A DNA stretch of 64,000 bases from DATDFB01 sp036522835. GTDB taxonomy: Bacteria > Acidobacteriota > Thermoanaerobaculia > Gp7-AA8. Below the pieces are notes generated by a model. It was given only the letters and a program-made list of their open reading frames with translations, did not search any database and had not been told where the DNA came from. The stretch spans positions 17,974 to 81,973 of the forward strand of contig DATDFB010000034.1 of assembly GCA_036522835.1 (NCBI GenBank), read 5' to 3'. Positions 31,063-38,851 of the stretch are shown one piece after another (the first letter of the stretch is position 1; the number at the start of each line of letters is the position of its first letter). A program made the position numbers and the translations under genes.

Positions 31063-32121
31063 ATGAGCATTCGCAAGCGCGGACGCGGGGCGCGGGCGAA
31101 GAGCGCGCGCGGCGAGGAGTGGGAGGAGCTGCACGATGACGCGGCGCGCGCGCGCAGACGGGCTCGGCCGTCGGACCAGATCGACGCGCTGCGGCATCTC
31201 TTCGACGATCCCGGCCTGGCCGGCGTCGACCCCGCCGGCGCGGCGATCGTGATCAACGTTGCCAGCGGACGGTGCCGCGTCTTCCGCGACACGAGGGAGA
31301 TCGACGCCGTCGTGCCGCCGGAGATCGCCGCGCGGCAGAAGAGCGCGCTCGCCGTCGGCGACCGCGTGCTCCTCGACGAAGAGCTGCGTCTGGCCGCGAT
31401 TCTGCCGCGGCACAGCGTGCTCTCGCGCCCCGACCCGCTGAACCCGCACGTGCAGCGATTGATCGCGGCGAATATCGACGTCGTGGCCAACGTGGTGTCG
31501 ATGAAGGCGCCGCCGCTGCGGCCGCGGCTCATCGACCGGTTCCTGATCGCCATCCAGCGCGGCGGCGCGGCGCCGATGATCGTGGTGAACAAGATCGATC
31601 TCGACCGCGACCTGACTCTGTTGCGCGACTACGAAGACCTCGGCATTCCGGTGATTCCGTGCTCGACGAAGAGCGGCGAAGGCCTCGACGAGCTGCGTGC
31701 GGCGCTCGCCGGGAAGACGTCGGCGCTCGTCGGCCACAGCGGCGTCGGCAAATCGTCGATCCTGAATGCGCTCGACGAGCGCCTGCAGATCGCCACGGGC
31801 GATCTCCACCGCCGCGGCACCGGCCGCCACACCACGACCTCCTCCACGCTTCACGACCTCGGCGGCGGCACGTTCCTCATCGACACCCCCGGCATCCGCG
31901 AGCTCGGCCTCTGGGAGCTGACGCCGCGTGCGCTGCGGGAGTCGTTCCCCGAGTTCGACGAGGCGGCGGAGCTCTGCCGCTTCAACGACTGCACGCATCT
32001 GCACGAGCCGGCCTGCGAGGTGAAGGAGCGCGTGGAGCGCGGAGAGCTCAGCCGGGCACGGTACGAGACGTACGTGCGGTTGGCGGAGGAGGTGACGGGG
32101 CGGGTGACGGGTGACAGGTAA
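31063..32121 (+). CDS. rsgA: Ribosome small-subunit GTPase RsgA
   Basis: 352 residues with the circularly permuted GTPase order: OB-fold first (about 60-125), then G4 (VNKIDLD), G5 (CSTKSGEG), G1 (GHSGVGKSS) and G3 (DTPGIREL), followed by the zinc motif CRFNDCTHLHEPAC. RsgA matures the 30S subunit. The N-terminus has a basic tail (KRGRGARAKSARGEE). The last residues (VTGRVTGDR) and the TAA come from the tandem-unit hairpin at 32102-32176, so a repeat element has supplied the gene's end. Confidence 0.95.
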   Translation: MSIRKRGRGARAKSARGEEWEELHDDAARARRRARPSDQIDALRHLFDDPGLAGVDPAGAAIVINVASGRCRVFRDTREIDAVVPPEIAARQKSALAVGDRVLLDEELRLAAILPRHSVLSRPDPLNPHVQRLIAANIDVVANVVSMKAPPLRPRLIDRFLIAIQRGGAAPMIVVNKIDLDRDLTLLRDYEDLGIPVIPCSTKSGEGLDELRAALAGKTSALVGHSGVGKSSILNALDERLQIATGDLHRRGTGRHTTTSSTLHDLGGGTFLIDTPGIRELGLWELTPRALRESFPEFDEAAELCRFNDCTHLHEPACEVKERVERGELSRARYETYVRLAEEVTGRVTGDR

Positions 32122-32176
32122 CAGGTGACAGGTGATTACCCGTGACCTGTGACCCGTCACCTGTGACCCGTCACCT
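32102..32176. repeat. Hairpin with heptad-repeat arms, class GGTGACA
   Basis: The left arm is a run of GGTGACGG/GGTGACAG/GGTAACAG units, the right arm a run of CTGTGACC/CCGTCACC units, around a short centre (GATTACCC). It overlaps the last codons of rsgA and touches the stop of the convergent esterase gene. It is the same unit class as the in-gene element at 42627-42779. Confidence 0.88.
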
Positions 32177-33390
32177 CACGGAAGCAGCCGCGTCGCGCTC
32201 GTGCTCTCCACGTAAATCAACGCATCCCATCCCGCGACGAGATCGCCGTTGATCGTGAACGTCGGCCGCGCGGCGAAGTTCGCGTTCGTCGCGGCGATCC
32301 GCCACTGCTGTTTGCCGTTGAGCCAGCGCGGGGCGTTGCGAAGCGGAACGATCATCAGCGGCATCGCGCCGCGGGCGAGCGTTTGCGTGACGTCGGTGGC
32401 GGGCGGCGGGACGATGTCGACGGCGGCGACGCCGGTGGGGAGGAGGATGCTGACGCGGCCGCTGTAGGTCGCGGAGGCGAACGCGACGTAGCCGGCGCCG
32501 AGCTCCTTGGCGAGAAGCTCGCCGGCGGAGACGATCACGGGGCCGTTGAAGTCGTAGTCGATGCGGCCGAAGTGGACCATGTGGCCGATGACGACCGTCT
32601 TCGCCCGCGCGGCGTTCCAGAGGATGTTCTCCGCGAGGTGAGCGTCGCGGCTCAGGCGCGCCGTCTCGAAATCTTCTTCCGCCTGCTCGGCGCGGCGCAC
32701 GGCGTGCAGCGCGTGTTCGTCAGGGTGGGCTTCGACGTCCGCGCGCACAGCGAGCACATTCTCGCGGCACTGCGCGTGGTACTCGGGGGGATAGGCGTAA
32801 TACGAGTTGTTCGTCCAGTAGCTGTCGAGGCAGTCGTAGCGCGCGGCGGCGCGGTCGGCGGCGGCGGGATCGACGCCGCGGAGGTAGTCGACGACGGCGG
32901 CGGTTGCGCCGTTCGGGACGGTCGAGTCGATGGAGGCGATGCTCACGGCCGGATTGCCGGCGGCGTTCCAGGCCCGGATCCACTGCACGAGCTCGAGCGC
33001 TTCCTCGACGTGCCAGAAGAAGTACGCCTCGACCTGCAGCGCGGCGGCGGGATCGCCTTCGCCGGTCTTCACGTATTTGTCGAGCGCTTCGAGGTCGTAC
33101 GGACCTTCGAGCGCGACCGTGCGGAAGCCGGCGTGCTCGATGAGGTACTTGGCCAGGCGGTTGTGCAGCGTGAAGAACTCGTGCGTGCCGTGCGTGGCGT
33201 CGCCGAGCGCGACGACGCGAGCGTCGGCGACGAGAGGGAGGACAGGCGCGAGATCGCTGTCGTCCGGCGTCGGCTCGGTCGTGCGCAGGGCGATGGCGTG
33301 CTGCGGCAGCCACGTCTGCGGCGGCGGGTCGCCCGGCGGCACCATGGCGCGGTGCCGGATGGCGGCGGCGAGGAGGATTCCGAGGAGCAT
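32176..33390 (-). CDS. Erythromycin esterase-family protein
   Basis: 404 residues. Signal-like N-terminus (MLLGILLAAAIRHRA). Family motifs: ARVVALGDATHGTHEFFTLH (conserved His and Glu), FRTVALEGPYDLEALDKYV, and later RDAHLAENILWNA and VVIGHMVHFGR. EreA/EreB-type enzymes open macrolide lactones; most environmental members have unknown substrates and many are not resistance genes. The ATG directly abuts a REP element (33392-33448), leaving no room for a ribosome-binding site outside it. The stop lies at the edge of the heptad hairpin. Confidence 0.82.
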   Translation of the reverse strand: MLLGILLAAAIRHRAMVPPGDPPPQTWLPQHAIALRTTEPTPDDSDLAPVLPLVADARVVALGDATHGTHEFFTLHNRLAKYLIEHAGFRTVALEGPYDLEALDKYVKTGEGDPAAALQVEAYFFWHVEEALELVQWIRAWNAAGNPAVSIASIDSTVPNGATAAVVDYLRGVDPAAADRAAARYDCLDSYWTNNSYYAYPPEYHAQCRENVLAVRADVEAHPDEHALHAVRRAEQAEEDFETARLSRDAHLAENILWNAARAKTVVIGHMVHFGRIDYDFNGPVIVSAGELLAKELGAGYVAFASATYSGRVSILLPTGVAAVDIVPPPATDVTQTLARGAMPLMIVPLRNAPRWLNGKQQWRIAATNANFAARPTFTINGDLVAGWDALIYVESTSATRLLP

Positions 33391-33391
33391 G

Positions 33392-33448
33392 TGGAGTGCG
33401 CCGGCCATGCCGGCGCTGTGAGAGCGGCGGCATGGCCGCCGCACTCCA
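33392..33448. repeat. 57-bp REP-like inverted dimer, copy A4
   Basis: Full 57-bp element with the GCGCCGGC/GCCGGCGC variant sub-hairpin, like A1. On the minus strand it begins 2 bases after the TGA (33451-33453) of the thioesterase gene and ends where the esterase ATG (33388-33390) begins, so it is the whole intergenic spacer of this gene pair. Confidence 0.92.
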
Positions 33449-33450
33449 GA

Positions 33451-33909
33451 TCACCAACGATGGTACGCGGGATGTCCTTCCTTCACGGCCACGAACGTGC
33501 CGCGGCACGTGGCCGTCACCTTCTCGTTCGCCGTCATCGTCGCTTCGACGACGGCGCGGTCTTCGCCGGACTCGACGATGCGCGCGCGGAGGTGCACTGG
33601 CACGTTCATCGGCGTCGGGCGTTTGAGAAAGACGTGGAAGTCCGCCGTCACCGTGCAGGGCGGCGTGGCGCTGCCGCTCTTGCGCATCAGGTGCACCGTC
33701 GCGGCCCAATTGCTGTGGCAGTCGAGCAGTGCGCCGATGATGCCGCCGTTGAGCACATCGTCGAACGCGGCGTGGTGCGGCTCGGGCGACCACGTGCAGA
33801 CGAGGTCGTCGCCCTCCTCGAAGCTCTGGATGCGCAGCCCTTTGTCGTTGGCCGGGCCGCAGCCGAAGCAGCGGTTCTGCGGCGCGTAGGTTTCCTGGAC
33901 GCTTTTCAT
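33451..33909 (-). CDS. PaaI-type hotdog thioesterase
   Basis: 152 residues. N-terminal Cys pair (QNRCFGCGPANDKG), then the hotdog helix with HHAAFDDVLNGGIIGALLDC and the strand TADFHVFLKRPTPMNVPVHL. This resembles acyl-CoA thioesterases with a 'NGGI' active-site turn (Asn/Gly and a nearby Asp). The substrate is probably a short or aromatic acyl-CoA. It is separated from the downstream esterase gene only by a REP element and is 10 bp downstream of the neprosin gene. Confidence 0.85.
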   Translation of the reverse strand: MKSVQETYAPQNRCFGCGPANDKGLRIQSFEEGDDLVCTWSPEPHHAAFDDVLNGGIIGALLDCHSNWAATVHLMRKSGSATPPCTVTADFHVFLKRPTPMNVPVHLRARIVESGEDRAVVEATMTANEKVTATCRGTFVAVKEGHPAYHRW

Positions 33910-33919
33910 GCGCCCAAGC

Positions 33920-35032
33920 CTATCGCGAGGCGCGCCTCCGCGTCGGCGCGACCGTGATCGCTCCGGGGTAGGTGACGGTGCCGAGGACCGGATCGCTATT
34001 GTCGATGACGCCGTTGCGGTTGCGGTCGCGCCAGACCGTGGCGGTGAGGTCGTACGTGCCGGCGGCGAGGTTCGCCGGCACCGCGAACGAGCGCACCGCG
34101 GCGTTCGATCCGCTCTTGAGGGCCACGCGCCGGTCGTCGGGCATGAGACCGAGGTTCTCGAGCGCGGCGCCGACGATGACGTCATCGTCGAGCGTGGCGT
34201 CGATGGTGAAGGCGACGGTCAGCGTCGACGGCGCCGTGACCGTTGCGGACGACGCCGACGCGGAGCGCAGCGTCGTCGCCGACTGCGCGCGTCCCGGCCC
34301 GCCGAAGAAGAACCTGCCGCCGATCCACGCCGTCTGGTATTGGCCGGGCGTCGTGGTCGTGAGCGACGTCGCGTCGTGGTACGCGCCGCCCATGTCGGCG
34401 TATTGAATCGCGCGGACGTACGCGGCGTGGCCGTAGCCGTCGCACGGCGCGCCGCCGCTGCCCATGCTCGTCGTCGTGTGGAGGCCGGCGGCGGATTGGT
34501 TGACGATCTCGCCGCCCGCTTCGACCGTTACGGCATTGCGGCCTAGGCCTGCGGGATCGAAGCGCGCCGCGGGGTAGTAGCCGACCCAGATGCCGTCGAC
34601 CTCGAGCCACCAGTCGCCCGTGTCGGCGCGCGCGAACTCGAGGGCGATCTCGCACTGCGGGCCGCCGTCGACGCTCGTGCAGTTCAAGGAGCCGCCGAGA
34701 ACGACGTCGAAGTTCGTCTGCACGAAGTGGCCGCACTGGAGGTTGTAGCACTCGCCGTCGTAGATGAAGAGATGCGTCTTGGTGTCGCCGTAGAGATTCG
34801 GGAAGACGTGCCATCCGACCTCGAGCGACTGCTGCCCCTTCGCCGTGCCGGCGATGAGCCAGAGCTGGGCGAGCGAGAATTCGCCCGGCTGCTCGACGTA
34901 GGGGTTCCAGACGTTGAAGATCGCGCGGGCGCCGCGGGCCTCGACGTTCTGGTAGGCGACGGCCCACTCGTGCGGCGCCGCGGCGGCCGCGGGGAGAGCG
35001 ATGAAGATGGTGAGAAGGAGACGTCGGCGCAT
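33920..35032 (-). CDS. Secreted neprosin-family protein (DUF239-like peptidase domain)
   Basis: 370 residues with a signal peptide (LLLTIFIALPAAAAA). Residues about 55-230 match the neprosin domain: FSLAQLWLIAG, LEVGWHVFPNLYGDTKTHLF, CYNLQCGHFVQ and WWLEVDGIWVGYYPAARF. Neprosins are glutamic prolyl endopeptidases first known from plants; several Glu residues are available but the catalytic pair cannot be fixed here. The C-terminal 100 residues are a beta-sandwich (TLTVAFTIDATLDDDVIVGA, then SFAVPANLAAGTYDLTATVW) like CARDB domains, containing a Ca-binding-like DRNRNGVIDNSD. Confidence 0.75.
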   Translation of the reverse strand: MRRRLLLTIFIALPAAAAAPHEWAVAYQNVEARGARAIFNVWNPYVEQPGEFSLAQLWLIAGTAKGQQSLEVGWHVFPNLYGDTKTHLFIYDGECYNLQCGHFVQTNFDVVLGGSLNCTSVDGGPQCEIALEFARADTGDWWLEVDGIWVGYYPAARFDPAGLGRNAVTVEAGGEIVNQSAAGLHTTTSMGSGGAPCDGYGHAAYVRAIQYADMGGAYHDATSLTTTTPGQYQTAWIGGRFFFGGPGRAQSATTLRSASASSATVTAPSTLTVAFTIDATLDDDVIVGAALENLGLMPDDRRVALKSGSNAAVRSFAVPANLAAGTYDLTATVWRDRNRNGVIDNSDPVLGTVTYPGAITVAPTRRRASR

Positions 35033-35116
35033 GACGGCGACTGGTGGTGTCCAATCGCCGGACCACTGCTAACTGTTTGAATATGCTAGTGTGACGTTCT
35101 TGGCCGTGTTCAGAAA

Positions 35117-35683
35117 TCAGACGGTCGTCGAGAATTCGATCACGTCGGGGAAGAAGTCGTGGAACCGCCGCTCCAGCTCCCGCCGCGAGTCCGCGAGGTG
35201 GTGCGTCGCCGTCTCGAGATGCGGTTGACGCGAGAGGCGCCGAGAGAGATTCGTCAGCGCGAGGTGGATGCCGGCGACGTCGCGGTACGACAGGAGCCAC
35301 TGCTGGTCGCGCATGTACGGATAGACGAGGCGCAGCCGTCCCGGCAGCTCGTGCGCGTACGGGTCGAGCGCCGCGTGCACGCGCGCGACGAACGCTTCCA
35401 GCGTCTCATCGCTGTAGCGCCCGAAGTCGTTGGCGAGGAAGTGATCGAAGAAGACGTCGGCGATGACGCGCGCGTAGTGGCCGTGGTCGGGGATGAGCAC
35501 GCGGCGGAAGGCGGCCACGCTCGGATGCGCATCGGTAAAGGCGTCGATCTTTCGATGCTTGCGAATGCCGGCCGAAATCGCATCGTCGCCGTGGATCGGC
35601 CCTTTGACGAAGTCGCCCGCGAGGTTGCCGATCATCGACTCCGCGCCCTCGCCGGCGAGAAAGAGGTGCGCGAGATAGTTCAT
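35117..35683 (-). CDS. Acyl carrier protein phosphodiesterase (AcpH-like)
   Basis: 188 residues: MNYLAHLFLAGEGAESMIGN, then LAGDFVKG, GIRKHRKIDAFTDAHPSV and DVFFDHFLANDF. These His/Asp clusters (LAH, GD, HRKID, DHFLA) are the HD-like metal site of AcpH, which removes 4'-phosphopantetheine from holo-ACP. The ATG overlaps the stop of the upstream LMF gene (ATGA), so translation is coupled to a membrane protein of unrelated function. Confidence 0.85.
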   Translation of the reverse strand: MNYLAHLFLAGEGAESMIGNLAGDFVKGPIHGDDAISAGIRKHRKIDAFTDAHPSVAAFRRVLIPDHGHYARVIADVFFDHFLANDFGRYSDETLEAFVARVHAALDPYAHELPGRLRLVYPYMRDQQWLLSYRDVAGIHLALTNLSRRLSRQPHLETATHHLADSRRELERRFHDFFPDVIEFSTTV

Positions 35684-37086
35684 TGCTTGGCGATCGCCGG
35701 CGCGTACTCGCCGAGGAACTTGCGGTTCCACCAGGCGCCGGTGCGCGCGCGCTCGGCGGGGGTGGTGAACCAGTATTGCCACTTCACCGCGCGCACCATC
35801 GCCGGCGGGCGCGCCGCGAAAGGATTGCCGGCGAAGAGGCGCAGCACCTGCGGCGAGCTCTCCAGCAGTTGCGCTTCGCAGTTGAGGACGAACGGGTTCT
35901 CGTAATAGTCGCCGAGAGAGGCGAACCAGAGGTTCCAGTCGAAGCGCGGCTGGTACGGCGCGTAGATGCCCGGCGCCTTCATCGGGTCCTGCGGCTTGAA
36001 GCGGAACGGATAGGCGATCCAATGCTCGCCGTCGTAGGAGCCCTGGAGCTCGATCTCGTAGCGGGCGCGGGTCATGACGGCGAAGAGGCCGAAGCGGTTT
36101 GTGATGCGGAAGGGCTCGAGGAGCGGGACGAGCGGGAAGGAGGGGACGAGGAAGCCGGCGATGGTGGTGACGAAGAGGATGGCGAAGAAGACTTTTTGAA
36201 TGACGAAGGGCGCACGCCGTGCGCCCCTACCGGTGGGAGCGTCGTCGGTAGGGGCGCACGGCGTGCGCCCCCCGTCCAACAAGAGCACGCCGAGGAACAA
36301 CACGAGATAGTTCAGAAACGCATAGTTCGCCGTGAGAATGATGGCGATCTGCAGCGGCGTCGTCAGAACGAACGCGATGAGCCGCGACTGCTTCGGCAAA
36401 AACACCAGCCACGCGATCAAGAGCTCGGCGACGAGCGTGTACGCCACGGTGGCGGCGTGGAAGCCATGCGGCAGACGCTGCTGCGTGTACCAGCCGATCC
36501 ACGTCGGCAGCGGGCCGTTCTCGTAGTACTTGTCCATGGCCGTGAAGTCGCGCCACTGCGTCTCGCCGCTCAGGATCTTCACCACGCCCGACTCGAAGTA
36601 GATGCGGAACCACAGCCAGCGGAGCATGAAGAGCGCGCCGGCGTTGACCGGCTGCGCGCCGGCGAGTCCCGGCCGCAGGCCGCGCGGCGCGAGGAAGATC
36701 GACAAGAGGGCCGCCTCGAGGAGCATGCCGTCGGACTGGTAGCCGCTGAAGTCCTGCGCCGCGGCGACGAAGGAGAGGAACGCCACTGCCGCGACGGCGA
36801 TCGACACGCGCGGCCAGAGGTTGGCGATGATCGCAACGGAGGCCAGAAGTCCGATCCAGACGATGGCCATGAGCATCGCGTCGTCGGTGTTGATCCACAG
36901 CAGCGTCGGCACGAACCAGAAGCGCTTCAGACCGAGCACGCGCAGTTGTTGCAGGTACGTCTGCGCCGGCAGCAGGCCGCGCGAGCCGATCAATCCTTCG
37001 ATCTGGAAGTGGAGCGAGACGAACGCGGAAAGGAAAATCGCGCCGAGCGCGCGGAGCCAGATCCAACGCGCGCGGGCGCCGGTCAT
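35680..37086 (-). CDS. Lipase maturation factor family membrane protein
   Basis: 468 residues with about 7-9 transmembrane helices. Characteristic stretches: SLHFQIEGLIGSRGLLPAQT, DGMLLEAALLSIFLAPRG, LRWLWFRIYFESGVVKIL, SGETQWRDFTAMDKYYENGP, and a soluble C-terminal region with YEIELQGSYDGEHW and RFDWNLWFASLGDY. Vertebrate LMF1 assists lipase folding in the ER; the bacterial role is unknown. Residues about 273-293 (GRTPCAPTDDAPTGRGARRA) are encoded by a 63-bp palindrome and sit in a loop between helices. The start overlaps the STT3-like gene stop by 4 bp. Confidence 0.85.
   Translation of the reverse strand: MTGARARWIWLRALGAIFLSAFVSLHFQIEGLIGSRGLLPAQTYLQQLRVLGLKRFWFVPTLLWINTDDAMLMAIVWIGLLASVAIIANLWPRVSIAVAAVAFLSFVAAAQDFSGYQSDGMLLEAALLSIFLAPRGLRPGLAGAQPVNAGALFMLRWLWFRIYFESGVVKILSGETQWRDFTAMDKYYENGPLPTWIGWYTQQRLPHGFHAATVAYTLVAELLIAWLVFLPKQSRLIAFVLTTPLQIAIILTANYAFLNYLVLFLGVLLLDGGRTPCAPTDDAPTGRGARRAPFVIQKVFFAILFVTTIAGFLVPSFPLVPLLEPFRITNRFGLFAVMTRARYEIELQGSYDGEHWIAYPFRFKPQDPMKAPGIYAPYQPRFDWNLWFASLGDYYENPFVLNCEAQLLESSPQVLRLFAGNPFAARPPAMVRAVKWQYWFTTPAERARTGAWWNRKFLGEYAPAIAKQ
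36208..36270. repeat. 63-bp palindrome inside the LMF gene (family GGGCGCACG)
   Basis: GGGCGCACGCCGTGCGCCCC and TACC on one side, GGTAGGGGCGCACGGCGTGC and GCCC on the other, flank a short spacer. 63 bp equals 21 codons and the host frame stays open. A second copy begins at 63955 inside the partial fdhE gene. Confidence 0.9.
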
Positions 37087-38768
37087 CGCCGCTCCACGAT
37101 GATGATGCCGCGATGCGCGTAGATGCGGCGGAAGAGGCGCAGCGGCGCGCCGTCATACGCGCGTTTCCACACGGTCGAGCGCGGCACCAGCTCCGGATCG
37201 AGGCCGAGGATCGTCGCGGCGGAGAGCATGCCGCGCGGCCCCTCGTAGATGACGAAGCGGACGCCTTGCTCGTCGCAATAGCGCGCCAGCGACTCCTCGT
37301 GCGTGGTGAGGAAGGCGTCGTGCGCACGCTCGAAGGCGATGCGGTCGGGCATGGTGCCGAAGTTGTCGATGACGACGGGGCGCCCCGCCACGACGTCGAG
37401 CAGATGCCCGACCGACCACGGCGCGAGTACGCGTCCCGGCGGCTGCGTCTGCAGAAATCGTGCGGCCTCGAACCACGGCCGGAATGCCAGCGACGGCGGC
37501 CGCACGGGGTGCAGCATCCAGAGGGCGAATTGCACGGGCGGGGCGATGGCCACGGCGGCCAGCGCGAGCTGCCGCAGCCAGCGGCGCTCGAACGATACGG
37601 CGGCGATCGCGCCGGCGATGGCCAGAAGCGGCACGCCGACGCTCCAGAATCGCCGCGAAGTGATGGCGAGCAATAGATAGAGGATGGCGAACGGCGCGAC
37701 GACGCGGTCCCGCCGCACGAGCGACCAGACGAGCACGGCGCCGATGCCGAGCCCCACCACGATCGAGAGGATGTCCTCGGTCGACCCGCGCCAGAGCGGC
37801 TGAAATTCCTGGATCGTACGCAGCCACGGCTCGCCGCCGAAGAAGGTCGAGCCTTCGAGGAGAGCTCCCGGCGCGGAGGGCGTGGCGAGGACGACACACG
37901 CGCCGGCGAGGAGGGCGAAAAAAGATCCCTCGCCCCGCTTGCGGGGAGAGGGTGGCGCCGAAGGCGCCGGGTGAGGGGCGATGCCTGCAGGATGGCGCCC
38001 CTCATCCGGCGCTGCGCGCCACCTGTACGCGCACGCCACCGCCGCCGCCCCGAAGAGCGCGGCGTGCGTCCAGCCGAGGAACCAGGCGTTGTCGGGGTAG
38101 CCGGGCGGGCGGGTGACGCGGTAGAGCGCGATGGCAACGGCGCCGATGCCGAAGGCGATCGCGCCGGCCCGGCCGTCGGTGCTGAAGAAGAGGATGACGA
38201 ACACGAGTGCGGCGGCGACGAGGAGGGCGGTCTGCACGAACATGGCGGCGGTCAATGCCAGCGCGATCTGGAGTGCGGCGGCCATGCCGCCGCTGTCAGA
38301 GCCGCGGCATGCCCGCCGCACTCCACAAATCATCCCCACCACGAAAATCGGCTCCGTCCAATGGTGGTCGATGCTGCCGATCCACGACTGCGTCACCACG
38401 AACGGCGACGCCGCCAGCGCCGCGCCCGCCGCGATCGCCACCGCGCGTCCGAAGCGCCGGTCCATCCACAGCACGACCGCCGCGACGAAGAGCGCCGAGC
38501 CGATCGGCGGGATCCACTTCACGCGCGCCAGCACCTCGGCCTGCGTCGTCGCGCCGGTCAGATGGGCGATGCCGCCAAGGAGGCGGTCGTAGAGCGGAGG
38601 CCAGGGGCAGAAGGCGTTGCGGTCGGCGTCGAAGTCGACGAAGTGCGTCATCCGCTTGAGGTGATACAGCTCGTCGACCGGCGAGAGCTCCCACCACGCG
38701 GCGTTGCTCACCCGGAAAGCCAGCGCGGTGGCGAACGCGACGATGACCAGAAACATCCTCACGCGCAC
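37083..38768 (-). CDS. STT3-like (oligosaccharyltransferase-related) membrane protein
   Basis: 561 residues with about 10-12 transmembrane helices. Three STT3/AglB/PglB hallmarks appear: an acidic motif after helix 1 (SPVDELYHLKRMTHF; compare D-x-YYHLRR), the EL1 motif GSIDHHWTEPIF (compare DHHxxE) and, near the C-terminus, VLAPWSVGHLLDVVAGRPVV followed by DNFGT, in the place of the WWDYG region. It could transfer a lipid-linked glycan to protein, though the degenerate WWDYG leaves this uncertain. Two palindromes lie in frame: REP A5 at residues about 149-167 and element D1 at about 247-281. The next gene starts in its stop (ATGA). Confidence 0.7.
   Translation of the reverse strand: MRVRMFLVIVAFATALAFRVSNAAWWELSPVDELYHLKRMTHFVDFDADRNAFCPWPPLYDRLLGGIAHLTGATTQAEVLARVKWIPPIGSALFVAAVVLWMDRRFGRAVAIAAGAALAASPFVVTQSWIGSIDHHWTEPIFVVGMICGVRRACRGSDSGGMAAALQIALALTAAMFVQTALLVAAALVFVILFFSTDGRAGAIAFGIGAVAIALYRVTRPPGYPDNAWFLGWTHAALFGAAAVACAYRWRAAPDEGRHPAGIAPHPAPSAPPSPRKRGEGSFFALLAGACVVLATPSAPGALLEGSTFFGGEPWLRTIQEFQPLWRGSTEDILSIVVGLGIGAVLVWSLVRRDRVVAPFAILYLLLAITSRRFWSVGVPLLAIAGAIAAVSFERRWLRQLALAAVAIAPPVQFALWMLHPVRPPSLAFRPWFEAARFLQTQPPGRVLAPWSVGHLLDVVAGRPVVIDNFGTMPDRIAFERAHDAFLTTHEESLARYCDEQGVRFVIYEGPRGMLSAATILGLDPELVPRSTVWKRAYDGAPLRLFRRIYAHRGIIIVERR
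37926..38030. repeat. Palindromic element D1 inside the STT3-like gene
   Basis: CCTCGCCCCGCTTGCGGGGA with GAGGGTGGCGCC and then GGCGCCCCTCATCCGG form nested inverted repeats. The same family occurs between the ABC transporter genes at 51363-51483. Here it encodes about 35 residues (including APPSPRKRGEGS) without disturbing the frame. Confidence 0.85.
38269..38325. repeat. 57-bp REP-like inverted dimer, copy A5, inside the STT3-like gene
   Basis: Full-length copy with a degenerate right sub-hairpin (GCCGCGGCATGCCCGCCGC). 57 bp equals 19 codons; on the minus strand it codes for roughly RRACRGSDSGGMAAALQ in frame, between two predicted helices. Confidence 0.9.
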
Positions 38769-38851
38769 AGAATAAATTCACTTGCCATTTTGTCCCGCTT
38801 GCCGCACGCTGTTGCAGTCGTCCAAGACGTTCCGACAATCGAGGAATCAAA

